Below, in pieces: positions 38,001 through 49,860 of a stretch of DNA of 64,000 nucleotides. The position numbers and the translations under genes were made by a program. The notes below the pieces were generated by a model. It did not search any database and was not told where the DNA came from. It saw nothing but the letters and a program-made list of their open reading frames with translations. The stretch is from Prinia subflava (lineage: Eukaryota > Chordata > Aves > Passeriformes > Cisticolidae): the NCBI RefSeq assembly GCF_021018805.1, contig NC_086259.1, positions 6,593,501 to 6,657,500 of the forward strand. The letters run 5' to 3'. Each line of letters opens with the position of its first letter. Within the stretch, counting starts at the first letter, position 1.

Positions 38001-38726
38001 TGAGGGGGAGACAGCAGTACATGAGGGGAATCCAAAGTTTGCGGGGCTGTGCTGAGATCCTGACACACCCAGCAAGCTCCACAGTCACATTTTTATCTAT
38101 TCAAAAGTTCTTATTTAGTGTCCAACTTGCAGCAAAAATAGCACACCCAGAAACCTCTTCCTTCTGCTTCAATCCCTGTCATTTGATCCAAAAGTGCCCT
38201 CAGATTTTTTCTGTTTGTACTTTATTATCCAATCACTTAGGTTTGCATATTTATTTATTTAATTAAAAAAAGATATCTAGAAGGAACTTTGAGAAAGCAG
38301 TTATCAAAGGAGATAGAGGACTCTGTGGTCAAATTTCATCTTTATCAGTTGTCCATAAACCCTCAGTTGTCCATAAACCAACAGTCCCAAATCCTCATCC
38401 CTTCTCCTTCCTGCAGGATCACACCTAGACCTTTACTAACTATCCTGTACATCCTTCCCCAAGTACCAGGAGGAAATTTCCTGTTGCATGTCAAAAGCTG
38501 CTCACAGAATTCAGGAATCAGACCCACAGTCTGTAGCAAAACTGCAGCAACACCTTTAATTTGCTTTCATGTTGGCTTCTCTTTTTTTTTTTAAATATTA
38601 AAAACATGTTTCATCATTACGATCTACATTTCCATTCACACATCTTTTTCATTATTTTTTATCAGCTAATCTAAAATGATACACCAAGTGCTACCTAAAG
38701 AGCCAGTTTAATATTAGTTCTTAGAA
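35017..38726. other. Non-coding stretch, AT-rich then mixed
   Basis: 35020-35860 is AT-rich with an octamer at 35661-35668, and 35880-36250 is GC-leaning. A C10 run sits at 36351-36360, and another octamer is at 37764-37771. A 16-bp direct repeat (CAGTTGTCCATAAACC) starts at 38347 and again at 38365. No gene or transposon is recognised. Confidence 0.5.
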
Positions 38727-38820
38727 GGAAAAGATCTGACTCTGATTTTGCTCAGAATTTGCAATGAAGCCATTGGAGTCACACTAGTATAAAAGTGATG
38801 TAAATAAGAGCAGGATCAGC
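38727..38820 (+). mobile_element. Relic of an old CR1/L3-like 3' end
   Basis: The segment contains CATTGGAGTCACACTAGTAT and then GTGATGTAAATAAGAGCAGG. These closely parallel the 'ggagttacaccagtgtaaa' and 'gtaaatgagagcaggatcag' words of the 3' ends of ancient amniote CR1/L3-type elements. The left half, GACTCTGATTTTGCTC, fits the mirrored part of the same consensus. Assignment is from recall, and the subfamily is uncertain. Confidence 0.6.
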
Positions 38821-41479
38821 TTACAGGTGTTAGGCAACAGAGTAAAAGAACACATTCATATAAAATCTTCCAGGTATAGCACTCTGTACCTGTGATGGAA
38901 GTGCTATTTAAGCACACAGCAGTTGAATGAACAAAAGAACACCTTTAAAAAAAAAATTGTGTCATTGCAAAACACCACAGGAACAATTGCTTTCTCTCCC
39001 AAATGTTGCCTCAAAAATCCAGAGTACTTGGACTAATAAGAACCTTTACCAAATTCAGTGCTTCTAAAAATATGAGGTCTATCATAAAAACACTTACACA
39101 GGTGATACACAGTTTTTTTTCATTAGAGTTTTATGCAAGAAATTGGGCTTGCATATTACACATTATTCAAAAAGAATAATTAAAGTCCTACATGGACACA
39201 TATCTGCCTCAGGGCAGACCTTTTATGTTGTTTTGCATTCCATGTGTCACTCAAAAGAATTGCAACTGGGAAATGATGTTGAACTAAAATAAGACAAGAA
39301 CACATTGACTAAAATTATACCCTGTCCAATTTGCTGACACCCCTTTAGACATCTTGCCATGATTGCTCTGGTGCAACCACTGTTCTGCGTATGGGTGACA
39401 TTTAAACTGAGCATAGTTGTACACTGAAATCAAATAAAGGATTTGAGGACTTTTTTTTTTCTTCTCCTTTTTGATACTGAAAAGTACATGGGATTTGAAA
39501 GCAGAAGAAAAAGGACACACTTTGTGCAGTGATCTGCTTTTGTTATCCTGTCTAGGAAAAGCATTGTTGGTTTTCTACAATTAATATATTTGTGTGAGAA
39601 TAATCAGATTAGGAGCTTGAACCTTCAGCTCTCATGTGTCCAAAACTCCTACAGGAGTTAATGGGGGGGTTTCAGCTCATGAGGATAACAGGGCCCAGCC
39701 TTTATTCTGCAAAACCAGATTTGCCCAAGGCCTGACAAGTGAACACATTGAAGTCTCTCATTCTTTGTGTGGTTTGCCTGGCTGTGGCCTGGGAGGCTGG
39801 GGGGCTGCATGGCAGCAGCACCTTCTGGGGGTCCCCTCACCCCACCCAGCCCTCCCAGCAGCTGCTCAGAAAGCCAGGAGCACAGGATGAAAACCCAGGG
39901 ATTTTTATGATACATTAGAGCCTTTTTTAAACCACTTAGAGCTAAATTTAACACATCCTCTGCATGCTACCCATCCCACCTTTCCTTCCCACCTCTAGCC
40001 TTCTCTTTGGCTGTTTTGTTTTCTCTTTCATTTCACTCACTTCCTTAATTAAGTTGATAATGTAATTATGTCACAGCTGTAGCATCCTCCTCTTGCAGAG
40101 GTGGCTGGATTTCTGTAACTTCAGCCTGTTTGATGATTGAGTGATAGAAATGGAGATAATTGTAACTTTTCAGAAATCTTATAAATAAGTTGCAAAAGGA
40201 TGGTGCTGGCTGCAGCACGAGGGGGACTAATGTTTGGCATCAAGTGGGTCTTGCTTGCTTTCTGTGGATAGTCAGAGCTATGTAGGAGAGGGGAAGCAGC
40301 AGGGAATGAGGGTTTTTAACACAGAATTCTTAAGTGCTGAGAGAGGGAAAGCACTTCAGTTGGGGGAGGGAAACAAACCATCTTTCAGTAATTGTCAAGG
40401 CAGAGGAAAGAAAGCAGCCAGTTCAGTAAAATCTCAGCATCACAACCCTCCCCTCCTCACAAAAAATACACAAAAGATGTTGCATTGAACTTCTGTAAAT
40501 TCTCAAATGGAAAAACCTGATACTCTGAACAAAGGGTTCAAGCTAATTTGACAGATAACCTGTAATCAATATATTTGCCTTCCTATTTTGCTAAAGCGTA
40601 GAATTTCCTGTGATGTACTTGATATATGACTCTTGGTAATGAAAGAATACTATCCCTGACCTTTTATTACCTATGGAAATATTAAAGTGTTTTACATCAA
40701 CACATCATGGCATATTAATAGGAGACAATCTAGGGGAACAGTTAACCGAGAAGAGGAAAAAGCTTCATCAACTACTCCAATTTCCAGAAGAGGATCAGAA
40801 GTACTTGCCCGTATGAACAAACAAAACATATCTACTGGGAAATGTAAACAGAGTCGGTGTGAATCATGAGACCCATCATGTTTTGGAGCAAATCTGCAAG
40901 CACATGCATATTCCAGAAATAAAATCTATTAGCAGGAGGTCAAGGTTGCACACTGAAGTAAGTAAAGAGCTAAAGCTTGGCCTATCTTCTTTTGACGTTG
41001 GCTTGCTCGCTGCTTCTCTCTTCATGTGCTACCACTCCTCTATTCTTGATATTCCTCATCTTTCAGCATGCACTTAGGAGACTCTTACATGGAAAACAAA
41101 GTTCTCCTCACCATGTCTACATGTGCAGCACAGCCTGCCTTCCCTTCCAAGTGCTGGGGGATGGTTACTAAAAATACCACTCTCGAAACATTACCATGCA
41201 CACACCAAACTTTGATCTTCCAAGCTTTTTCTACACCAGCTCTAAGGCTGCAATCCTTATTGATGCCTGTATATATTTCAGTTGAAAGGAGAGAAGTGGG
41301 GTGTCTTTCTCTGGCGTGTCTGATATTCTGCACAGATTTTGTCACACACAGCATGTGCACAAAATTTTGTGAAGCTTTTTACAGCGCACACTCTCCCAAA
41401 GACTGAAATGCCTCTGGTATTTAGCATCCAGTAGGGCAAGCATTAAAATAAGGCAGATTCTCCTGACCTGACAGGATAC
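38821..41479. other. Non-coding stretch
   Basis: AT-leaning with a GC-richer part at 39620-39900. Opposing open frames at 41068-41406 (plus) and 41085-41360 (minus) overlap each other and lack any recognisable domain. No repeats are recognised. Confidence 0.45.
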
Positions 41480-41650
41480 CTTTCTGCTGGTGCCAGGCCT
41501 CCATGGGATCAAAGACATGCATCTTAGATATGCCTTCAGTCAGCCTTTCATCTGCCTCAGATTTCCCCACCAGCAGAAAATCTCTAGGTTTGCACAGCTG
41601 CAGGCCAGGTACAGCCATAACTTTTACCAGGATCTTTGACCATCTTGGGT
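41480..41650 (-). CDS. Candidate coding exon, unknown product
   Basis: On the minus strand the segment reads through 57 codons without a stop and has a non-repetitive, protein-like composition. It includes WSKILVKVMAVPG, LCKPRDFLLVGKSEADE and MHVFDPMEAWHQQ. A stop lies in frame just upstream of the proposed acceptor (AG at 41651-41652). The proposed donor GTATCC starts at 41479. The exon would be phase 1 at both ends (171 nt). Weak points: the acceptor has a poor pyrimidine tract, the donor is not consensus, and the opposite strand is also open. I do not recognise the family. Its phase does not join directly to the candidate at 42097-42209. Confidence 0.2.
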
Positions 41651-42096
41651 CTGACACGTGGTCAAGTCACAAAACAGGCCTTGACATACACACACTGCTA
41701 ACACAGCTGTCTCTCTCTGAAAAACATTATAGGAGTGGTTGTTCTTAAGTCTTCCAAAGCAGAAAAGAGATGCTCACGTGCTGAGAATTCTGTGGGGTTT
41801 TCTACAGCTTTAGGGAAACAAACAGTGTGAACAGGATCACACCTGGTGTTGTTTTGGTTGTATGGTAAAAATGACTTCTAGCAGGCATCTGCCACCAACT
41901 GAGGTGCAGAGCTGCTAATTGGCACTTTGTAACTTTTTAGACACCTCTGCCTTTGTCCGTTTGTCTGTTCAGTAATCAAGAATCACAGACGAGTGCATAA
42001 ACTCCCCTGCATTTGGTGGATACTGTTTTTGATAATGGAATCACTCTGAAGTCAGGTGAACAAGCAGTGTCCAGAACACACTTTGAAAACTTTTAC

Positions 42097-42209
42097 CTTG
42101 TTAGGATAATACTGTTGGGCAAGCTTCACAGTTCTAGACAGCATGGACACTTCATTACCATCTCCATGTCGCCACAGCTTTAAGTCTGCTTCACTTAGGT
42201 CTCTCTCCT
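42097..42209 (-). CDS. Candidate coding exon, unknown product
   Basis: On the minus strand a strong pyrimidine tract (complement of 42212-42245, T/C-rich) leads to TTTTTAAAG. After it, one of three frames is open for 38 codons, ending AAC AAG before the donor GTAAAA at 42096. The peptide includes LSEADLKLWRHGDGN and SRTVKLAQQYYPNK, which look like ordinary soluble protein sequence. The other two frames stop within five to six codons. The real start could be 42209 or 42207, because AG repeats. I cannot name a family. A single isolated exon would imply a large minus-strand gene with long introns, but a chance pseudoexon is a serious alternative. Confidence 0.3.
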
Positions 42210-42249
42210 CTTTAAAAACAGAAGTAGAGAGAGAAAGAGAAAATACAAA

Positions 42250-44540
42250 ATGGTCCCCTTACAATATCCAAAGTGTGATAACCTACTGTGGTCAAAGATA
42301 ACAGGGAAACCATGAAGAACTTCAGGTCATTTTCATGTGACTGCACTGATTACTAGACAGAGACTTCCTGGAAATTAATACAAGCTCAATCTTTTTCATA
42401 TTTCAGGGATTCCTTTGTGGGTTGAGAAGGAGGCAGCTGTGCACCCTTTTGGAGTAGAGGGGGAGCTGTGCCCTCTACCATGCAGGCAAACCAAAAAGTG
42501 AGTGATGCAGTCTTCATGGAAGGACTCCATTACCAACTGCCTAAAGAATCTTCTTGCTATCATGAAATGGAAATTATTTGTAAAGAAGGGTTAAAAGTCA
42601 CATGCAGGCATTCACTGGGAATTATTGACATAGGTATGACATAGAAGATATCCAATCAAAAAGCAATTTTATAAACATTGTTATTAAATAGTATGGTAAT
42701 TACTTTAAGTACCGGAGGAATGTCAGGGTCATATGAGAGTTTTGTTGGTGTCATAGTTTTTTATCTGACACTTAGGGTATCAATGACACTTAGTATATTT
42801 ATTCTGAAATGTGAGCTCTGTCGCCAGCCTAGAAGCTAATTCACATACCACCCCATACTTATACAGAAGTAATTTCTGATTTTTATTTCATTCACTAAGT
42901 ATCCAGCAATGCAAGCGTCAAAGCTCTCCACACATAAAAGTATGGAAGTAATTAGGGATTATGTGGTAAGTGTACAAACATAGTTTATATTACTGTGTAT
43001 TAGAAAGGACCCCTTTTATAGCTGCCTTTGTCAATTTGACAGAGCAAAGGGTTTTAATGTACTGTAATAAGAAATGTAAGAGGGGGCAAAGGACAGAGTG
43101 GCTGTGATGCCTGTTTGTAAACTGCCTGACCTCGAGGTCCTCCCTCTCTCCTACTCATCCGTGCTCCACGCTTATTCTATGGTCATATACATTTTAACTG
43201 AGTTAATAGCAGGCTGGTGGGGGCAGAGGCTGGGGGACATCCCTTAAATGCAAGTTGTCAGCTGCCTCCAAAGCTTAAGGCAGTGCTTCCCAAAGACAGC
43301 GTGGTACACATGATCAGCATCAAAACTTCCATGATAAAACATCTTACAAAAATATTTTACTTTATTTTTGCCCTAGGCCACAATTCCACTCAGGATCAGG
43401 TCACTGACTGAAAGAAATAAATAAATGCAAAAACTGCCTGTGAGGTGAACAGACAGGCAGGGTGATGTCCTTGGCAAGCCCCTGAACTGACATTTTACGA
43501 GGCTGAAATTTGTAACGGGGGTCCTGTGGCTTTGTGGTGGATTTGTTCCACACCTGTTCCCCATCAGGAGCAGGGAGAGCCCCGAGAGGGAGCACAGCCC
43601 AGCTTGGAGCACCTCACCCCAACCAAGCCACCACCCTGCTCCCTCCCTTTAATGAGAAACAGGTACCAGCGTTGCTGCCACCTCCCCACGTCCTCCACAG
43701 GGGCAGGGGGAAGCGTGGAGGGATGTGGAGTGTTATTTACTACCCAGAAGCCAAGCAGCATCCTCCACTTCACGTGTAATAGATGACAGTGGTGCTTCAC
43801 AGCAAGGGGTTCCGAATGTAAATTGTAACATGAAATATACACTACCTGGTAACGTCCCTGTCACACTCTGTGAACTTCAGCTCAATTAAAAAAAGCACCT
43901 GACATTGGTACAATGCTATTTTCGGTGTAAGTGAAAGGAAAACTATGCCAACACAGATTTCGTCTGATTTTAAAACAAAACCCAAAGGAGGCAAGAAGGG
44001 TAGAAAAATGAAGGACCACAACATATAGTGTAGAAATAGATGTGCACATAAAAACACAAATGTCCATTTTGAAAGATGTGGGATAACTGCAAGGATAACC
44101 GTGTTGGAACCCCTCTGTGCTGTGAGCAGTGGGCTCCTCTCATCCTCCCACAGGTGGGGCAGCTCCCCTCTGCCAGCCAGCCCCACTGCTGCCTTCAGCC
44201 TGCACTGCACCACCGAGCACGCCGTGCCAAAAACTGCTGTGGGTAGCACTGGACAGAGCTTGACTGGCCATCCAGCACTAACTGGAATTACAAAGTGTTT
44301 TACCAAAAAGGAAAACTGGCAAAGAGCTGCCCTTGTCACCCACAGCTACTCACTCCGTCCTGTGGCATGGGCAGCTCTGCCACAGCTGGACAGGAAATTG
44401 CAAAGGGCTCTTGCATTTTTCTTTCACCTTTTATGCCAGGTTCATCCCCAAGATCTACAGTGCAGAGCCTAATACCTGGAATAAAAATAAGGCCTCACTG
44501 CAAATGTGAAAAATGACATTTTACTGTGATTTATGCAGTA
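42250..44540. other. Non-coding stretch
   Basis: AT-leaning to 43070, then GC-leaning patches at 43080-43180, 43480-43720 and 44100-44240. Opposing short frames at 43842-44339 (minus) and 44101-44472 (plus) overlap and show no domain. No transposon is recognised. Confidence 0.5.
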
Positions 44541-47500
44541 GATAATATGTTCTGGCTGCAGATTGACTAAATTGGTGATCCCACATTAAATCTCTAATCT
44601 GAAGCATGCAGAGGCTCCTCAGTAGAAGTTCGTACTGTAGCATAAGCACTTGCTAGGAAAGTAAATATTCCAAAAGGCAACTACTTCCAGAAACAACATT
44701 AAATAAATCAGCATTTCCTGATGCTCTGGCAACACAATATTTTAATGTGTTGATAGCTGCTTGGCACTATGGAAAACCAGGAAACTGAGTTAGCCCTTCT
44801 GCAAGGTTGGGATAGCGGTTTTAGACTTAGTTCCAATACCCAGAAGCTCTGGCTGTGGTTTTTGTACAGAGATAATAAATACAGGCTTTGATAGGGAGCT
44901 CACATTTAAAAATAATGTCACTGCTCTCCATTTGGCACGCAGCAGAGATGTGGCAAGCGTGATGAGAACAGGAGAAAAGATCAGTCACCAGAAAAAAAAT
45001 AGAGTACAGGAAACAGGTGATAGCATTAGTATAATGAATTCCCTAACTTAAGTTTTAAGTTTATTAATTACAGACATGGGTCTGGGTGGTATGATTTAAA
45101 TACTCTATTTAATTCAGCATTAGGAGTTCCAGGATGTTCAGGTCCTGTCACAACTTTGGGCTCCAAGCTGGGCTAGAGCAGCACATTGCCTCCAGCAGGT
45201 AACCCCCAGATCTGAGCCCTGGTGGTTACCTCCCACCCACAGCAGCCCATCTCCAAACTCGCTCTTCAAGATCTCAATGTTCACACTGATCTGGGTGCAC
45301 AAAGCCTCTGTGGGATGTTCTCATTCACACACCTCAACCACATGGCTTCAGCACCTTTCCCTGGGTAAAATGGAGACCTGTTTATATTGGAAATAAAGTC
45401 AGTCTCCAGTGAGGAAAATCACATAATGTCAGTCCATGGTCACAACATCCCCCTGGGGATGGGAGGTGCCTTCATGGTGGGCAACACAAACACACCTTTT
45501 GTCAAGTGGCAGCTGAAGTGACTGTGACTGTGCTTCTGATTCACCTAATTCCAGGCACTCCTGGGTGACCACTGCTGTTACACAATGACTTCACTACTAC
45601 TGATAAATACTACTTAAATACTGACTGATAAGACCAATAGCCAAGGAACCAGTGGAAAAACTGGAGACTTAAGGGTGATCACTACAGAAGTGAAAAAAAG
45701 GATGCAGATTTTTCATATCAAAAGAGTATTTTAACTTATCTGAAAGCCTAATTCTTATCTACTGCACAGCAAAAATGCAAGCCTCAAAGACAAAATTCTC
45801 CACTTTTCTGTTTCTACATATTCAGAATGTAGAGAAGCATATTCAGGAAGTTTCTATATTTGATGATCTTTTTCCATTCTAAGTTTCTAATTAGTACTAT
45901 GCCCTATTCTGTGAGTGTTATTTTCAGCACTAGAGCCAGCACACAACATCCAGAATGCCTATCCTTCAACTGGATAAAAATATGTACGTCCACATTCATT
46001 CTGTAGCAACAGCTCCTTTTTTATCCACTTGCTGAGGATGTGGAGCTGGATTGACCAAACACAGCAGCTCAGAATCTGTTCATCCTTCCCCATTTTATTA
46101 CAGAAGCACTTTAACTGGTGACTGTCGTTGAAGGCAGACACGTTTGGCAGGTTGGTCTGCCACACATGCAAGCAGCACAGATATTCTGAGGCTCACAGGC
46201 AGGGAGGGTTTGCTGTACCAGTGCCTGGTGCTACAGGTAAGCCCATCTGCTGCCCCCCAGGGACACAGGGCTCTATCCAACACTAGTCTTACAGCAGCTG
46301 CATACAGGTTGTCTCAGCAGCTGCAAACTACCTGTGCCCTGGTTTTGTTCAGTGTTTGCTTGGGACACCACAGAGCAGCCTGCATGCCTCCCCTCTGCCC
46401 AACTAGAATATTGCCTCCAGTCTTTTTCCAGCCTGAGGACAAGGGATGTTGTTCAGTAATTCCACTCCAAAAGCTTGCCTTCTCACATTCACACTCTGCA
46501 GAGGAGCCCTAGAAAGTCACACCTACCCAAAGGGAAATGTGGCCTACCCCCAAAATACATCTGAATTCAGAGACTAACACAGGTTCCTTCCTATCCTTTC
46601 CTTTGCTCAACTTCAACCTCCAAGACAGCAACAACTCTCACCACCATATGGGATTTGGACAGCTGTGGGTGGCTGTGTGCACTGTCCCCTCCCTGAAGGG
46701 CAGCTCCAGTTCTACCCACAATAACTATTTGCAGCAGAGACCAAAGAGATGCCCAGACAAACAGCACAGCTCACTGGGACTCCCATGTCCCATGCATCAC
46801 CCAAGATGGGCTCCAGTGGCTTTGACTCACACCCCACCACTCAGCTTTTTGATTCTGTATAGTTAGAATTTAAGAATTTTTCCTGACTCCTGAAAAAAAT
46901 CTTTCAGCAGGCTTACATTTGTATTCACCATTAACAAAGGAAGAGCTGAAAGAGCTGACAAAAAAAAAAAAAAAGAAAAAAAAAAGAAAGAAAAATCTTG
47001 GGGGTGGGAAAAGCTGGAGGGAGGTGTAATAAAATAAAGTCAAATGAAAATAAAACAAAAGAGGAACACAGTACATAGCAGGAAAATCAAAAGACAAAAT
47101 AAAAGATTAAGGAGTGCAGGTAAAGATAAAATTCAAAAACTGCTTTAAATGTTGATTCTCTCCCTACTGTTTTTGTTTCATGCAGTATTTTGATGCTAGC
47201 ATCTAATTATTCTTTGCAGTGTTTTATCTCCCCCATTATAGTATCACCAGATTTTTTTTTATTGGCACTTTCCTTATTAATGATTACAACACCTACGTTT
47301 AAGGAGCTAAATGAGTTCTCTCTTTTCCTGAGCTGCAGTGAGGGGGGTCAGCAGAGAAATGAGAATTATTCTGTTGTATGCAGATGTGTTATACTCAAAA
47401 TTATTTTTGGCCATTGAAGTAGCTCCCACAGCTTGCTGAGGCAAAAGATTCCTCTCCATTCCTAGCTGTGACCCAGGAAAGTCAAGAGATTTCCTTCTGC

Positions 47501-47600
47501 TCTCCAGTCAATCACAACAGGAATTTAACAAATCTTCCAGCTTCAGCCTAAAAGCATTAACAGTTTCTTTTTAACTACCTGCTCTTAATTAAACTCGGCT
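44541..47600. other. Non-coding stretch
   Basis: AT-leaning with a moderately GC-rich part at 45140-45560 and 46150-46860. A splice-bordered but frame-less segment at 46104-46236 is discussed under findings. An A-rich run begins at 46960. Confidence 0.5.
46960..46990. repeat. A-rich run
   Basis: Fifteen A residues are followed by A-rich text interrupted by single G residues. It produces an F-rich minus-strand frame that is not a gene. Confidence 0.92.
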
Positions 47601-47770
47601 TCCTTTTCAGAACCATCCAGCACAGAAACAGGTCCACCAACAGACTGTGCTTGTTTTTCCCTCTCTGCCATGGGTCCTGATGCTTGCTGGAGCAAAGAGC
47701 ATCAGAGAGTCCCCCTGAACACACCCTCGGGGCCAGTCCTGGTGTGCCCCAGCCCTCCCAGGGCACTGCA

Positions 47771-48170
47771 GCCTGCGCATCCCTGCTCATCCCTGCTCAT
47801 CCCTGTCCCTCCCTGTCCATCTCTGCACATCCCTGTGCATCCCTGTCCCTCCCTGTCCATCCCTGTCCATCCCTGTGCATCCCTGCGCATCCTTGTCCAT
47901 CCCTGTCCATCCCTGTCCATCCCTGCACATCCCTGTGCATCCCTGTCCATCTCTGCACATCCCTGTGCATCCCTGTCCGTCCCTGTGCATCCCTGCACAT
48001 CCTTGTCCATCCCTGTGCATCCTTGTGCATCCCTGTGCATCCCTGTCCATCCCTGTCCATCTCTGCACATCCCTGTGCATCCCTGCACATCCCTATCCAT
48101 CCCTGTGCATCCCTGTGTATCCCTGTGCATCCCTGTCCATCCCTGCACATCCCTGTCCACCCCTGTGCCA
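47771..48170. repeat. Decamer minisatellite, 40 consecutive 10-bp units
   Basis: From 47771 to 48170 the sequence divides exactly into 40 decamers without one insertion or deletion. The consensus is CCCTGTCCAT, with variants CCCTGTGCAT, CCCTGCACAT, CTCTGCACAT, CCTTGTCCAT and a few others. A three-unit block (CCCTGTCCAT, CTCTGCACAT, CCCTGTGCAT) recurs at 47811, 47941 and 48051, hinting at larger duplications. Because 10 is not a multiple of 3, all frames on both strands show similar periodic peptides. The frames of up to 261 and 281 codons here are repeat artefacts. Regularity ends at 48171, where one base is inserted. Confidence 0.97.
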
Positions 48171-48460
48171 TCCCTGTGCTCGGGGCCATCCTGGTGGGTC
48201 CCTGCGCTCGGCAGCCCCGCACGGAGACAGCGCCTGCGGAGCGCCCGGGTGCTGGCGCTGGCTGAGGAGCTCCGTGTGTCCGTGCTCTCAGCGGGGCTGC
48301 CAGCTGCGGGGACCGAGCTCTGCCGGGGCCGGGCTGGCTGCTGTCCCCGCCGATGCCACCGCAGGGCTCGGAGGAAGGGTGCGCTCCCCGCGGAGCACCG
48401 CGGATGGAGCCGCGCCTTCACCTCGGCCGGGCTCCGGGGCAGGGCTCGGGGGTAACCTGT
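48171..48460. promoter_or_regulatory. CpG-dense patch next to the decamer array
   Basis: About 38 CpG in some 290 bp, including CGCGG and CCGCGC words near 48390-48415. CpG is nearly absent in the AT-rich DNA after 48470. It could be a small CpG island with promoter activity, or simply the GC-rich flank of an expanding minisatellite shaped by GC-biased conversion. No first exon or TATA box is identifiable. Confidence 0.4.
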
Positions 48461-49560
48461 AACACAGAAACACGGGCTGGCAGGAGTGCAAGGAAGCCCA
48501 AACACCGGGAAATAACAGCAAAACAAACAAACAAAAAAACCCCACAAAAACCCACAAAAACAACAAACCCTCTCCCCCCCTCCAAGAAAAAAAAGGAATA
48601 TGTATTTATTGTTTACACATTAAGAAGAAAAAAAAGTCAGGGTGCAAATAACTGCAGATAAACTTTTGCCAGGAGCCAAAAATCCAGAAATCTTCACATC
48701 TATGTCCTTTTTTTTTTTTCCCTTCAGTTTGGAATCCAAAATATATCTGCTGTGCTCCCTACACAGGACACAAGTTAGGTTAATACATTGGCTTTCATAT
48801 GCTTTGGATTCTTAGATATTACAAGGGCCTTAGTAAGTAATTAGAAGAAATTAATAAAGATCCATGTAAATATTGTTCTAAACAATTCTTTAGTAAACCA
48901 CCATATATTCATATTACAATAAATAAATTAAATTTGCCATCAAAGTTTCATGGCAAAGCAGTAGAAGAATCATACTGGAGAAGCAGACAGACAGGCTGTT
49001 GGAGAGACAAAAGCTAAAGCTTTCTTAACATAGAAAATGTTCCATGAATAGGGTTAAATACTTAATGGTTGCTAGCAAAAGATAAGACAAATATTCTTTG
49101 TTAATATTTATAGGATCCCATCAGGAACCCTTTTGTCCTAGCATTGTTTCCAAAATTCAATCCCCTAGTTATATCCATCATTTTTCATGTGATTAAAGGA
49201 ATCTAAATTTGCTGCCTTGTCTTGTAAAAGAGTAAAAAAGTTAGACCTATATTATTAAAGCCTCTTGGTTAGAGCAGCAAATGTAATATTGATAGTCTAT
49301 GGTATATAAGTAAAAAAAAACCTCCGACTGATCACACACACACACATGACACATAAAATGAGTTCACAGGATTCACAATGTTATTGCTAAGAAGTTGGGA
49401 TCCAGGTTAAAAAATGAGAGGAATAAAATACTTCAAACTGATAAAAGGTGAGAAATAAAATACTAGAACCACAAGGGCAAAAAACCACAAAGGCTTTAGT
49501 GATATGGAAGTGACATGACTGCACTGCCTGGGGCAGGAGACCACTGCTGTGGGAGTGAGC
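48461..49560. other. AT-rich non-coding stretch
   Basis: It begins with an A/C-rich simple region (about 48519-48575, AAAC and AAACCC words). It continues as AT-rich unique sequence with a (CA)6-type run at about 49333-49346. No gene or transposon is recognised. Confidence 0.55.
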
Positions 49561-49860
49561 CCTGACACCCTGCCCTGCACAGGGAGCCACAGGGGATAGC
49601 TGGAGGCAGCCCTGGGCATCAGAGGTGTCCTGAAAAAATCAGAAACGTGCTCAGGGTGCAGGTGGAACCTGCTGCTGGATATCTGGCCATGAAACTTTCT
49701 TGGTGGCCACCCAATGGGCTGGATGGCTAACGGTGGGCACAGGGGACCTGGGTGCTGAACTGAGCAAAGGTAATGCCAGGCACACAAGGGAGGGAGAGGA
49801 GGACACTGCACCTGTCAGACAGCTCTGGGCAGGGCTCCCAGGGATGCAGTGCAGTCACAG

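Noticed and set aside
47461..47510. MIR-like core (CTAGCTGTGACCCAGG)
   Set aside because: Only one short word matches and flanks do not follow a MIR consensus.
47670..48547. Open frames of 261 and 281 codons on opposite strands with periodic HPCPSL or RDGQGC-type peptides
   Set aside because: They are translations of the decamer minisatellite, which lacks stops in most registers; similar periodic peptides occur in several frames.
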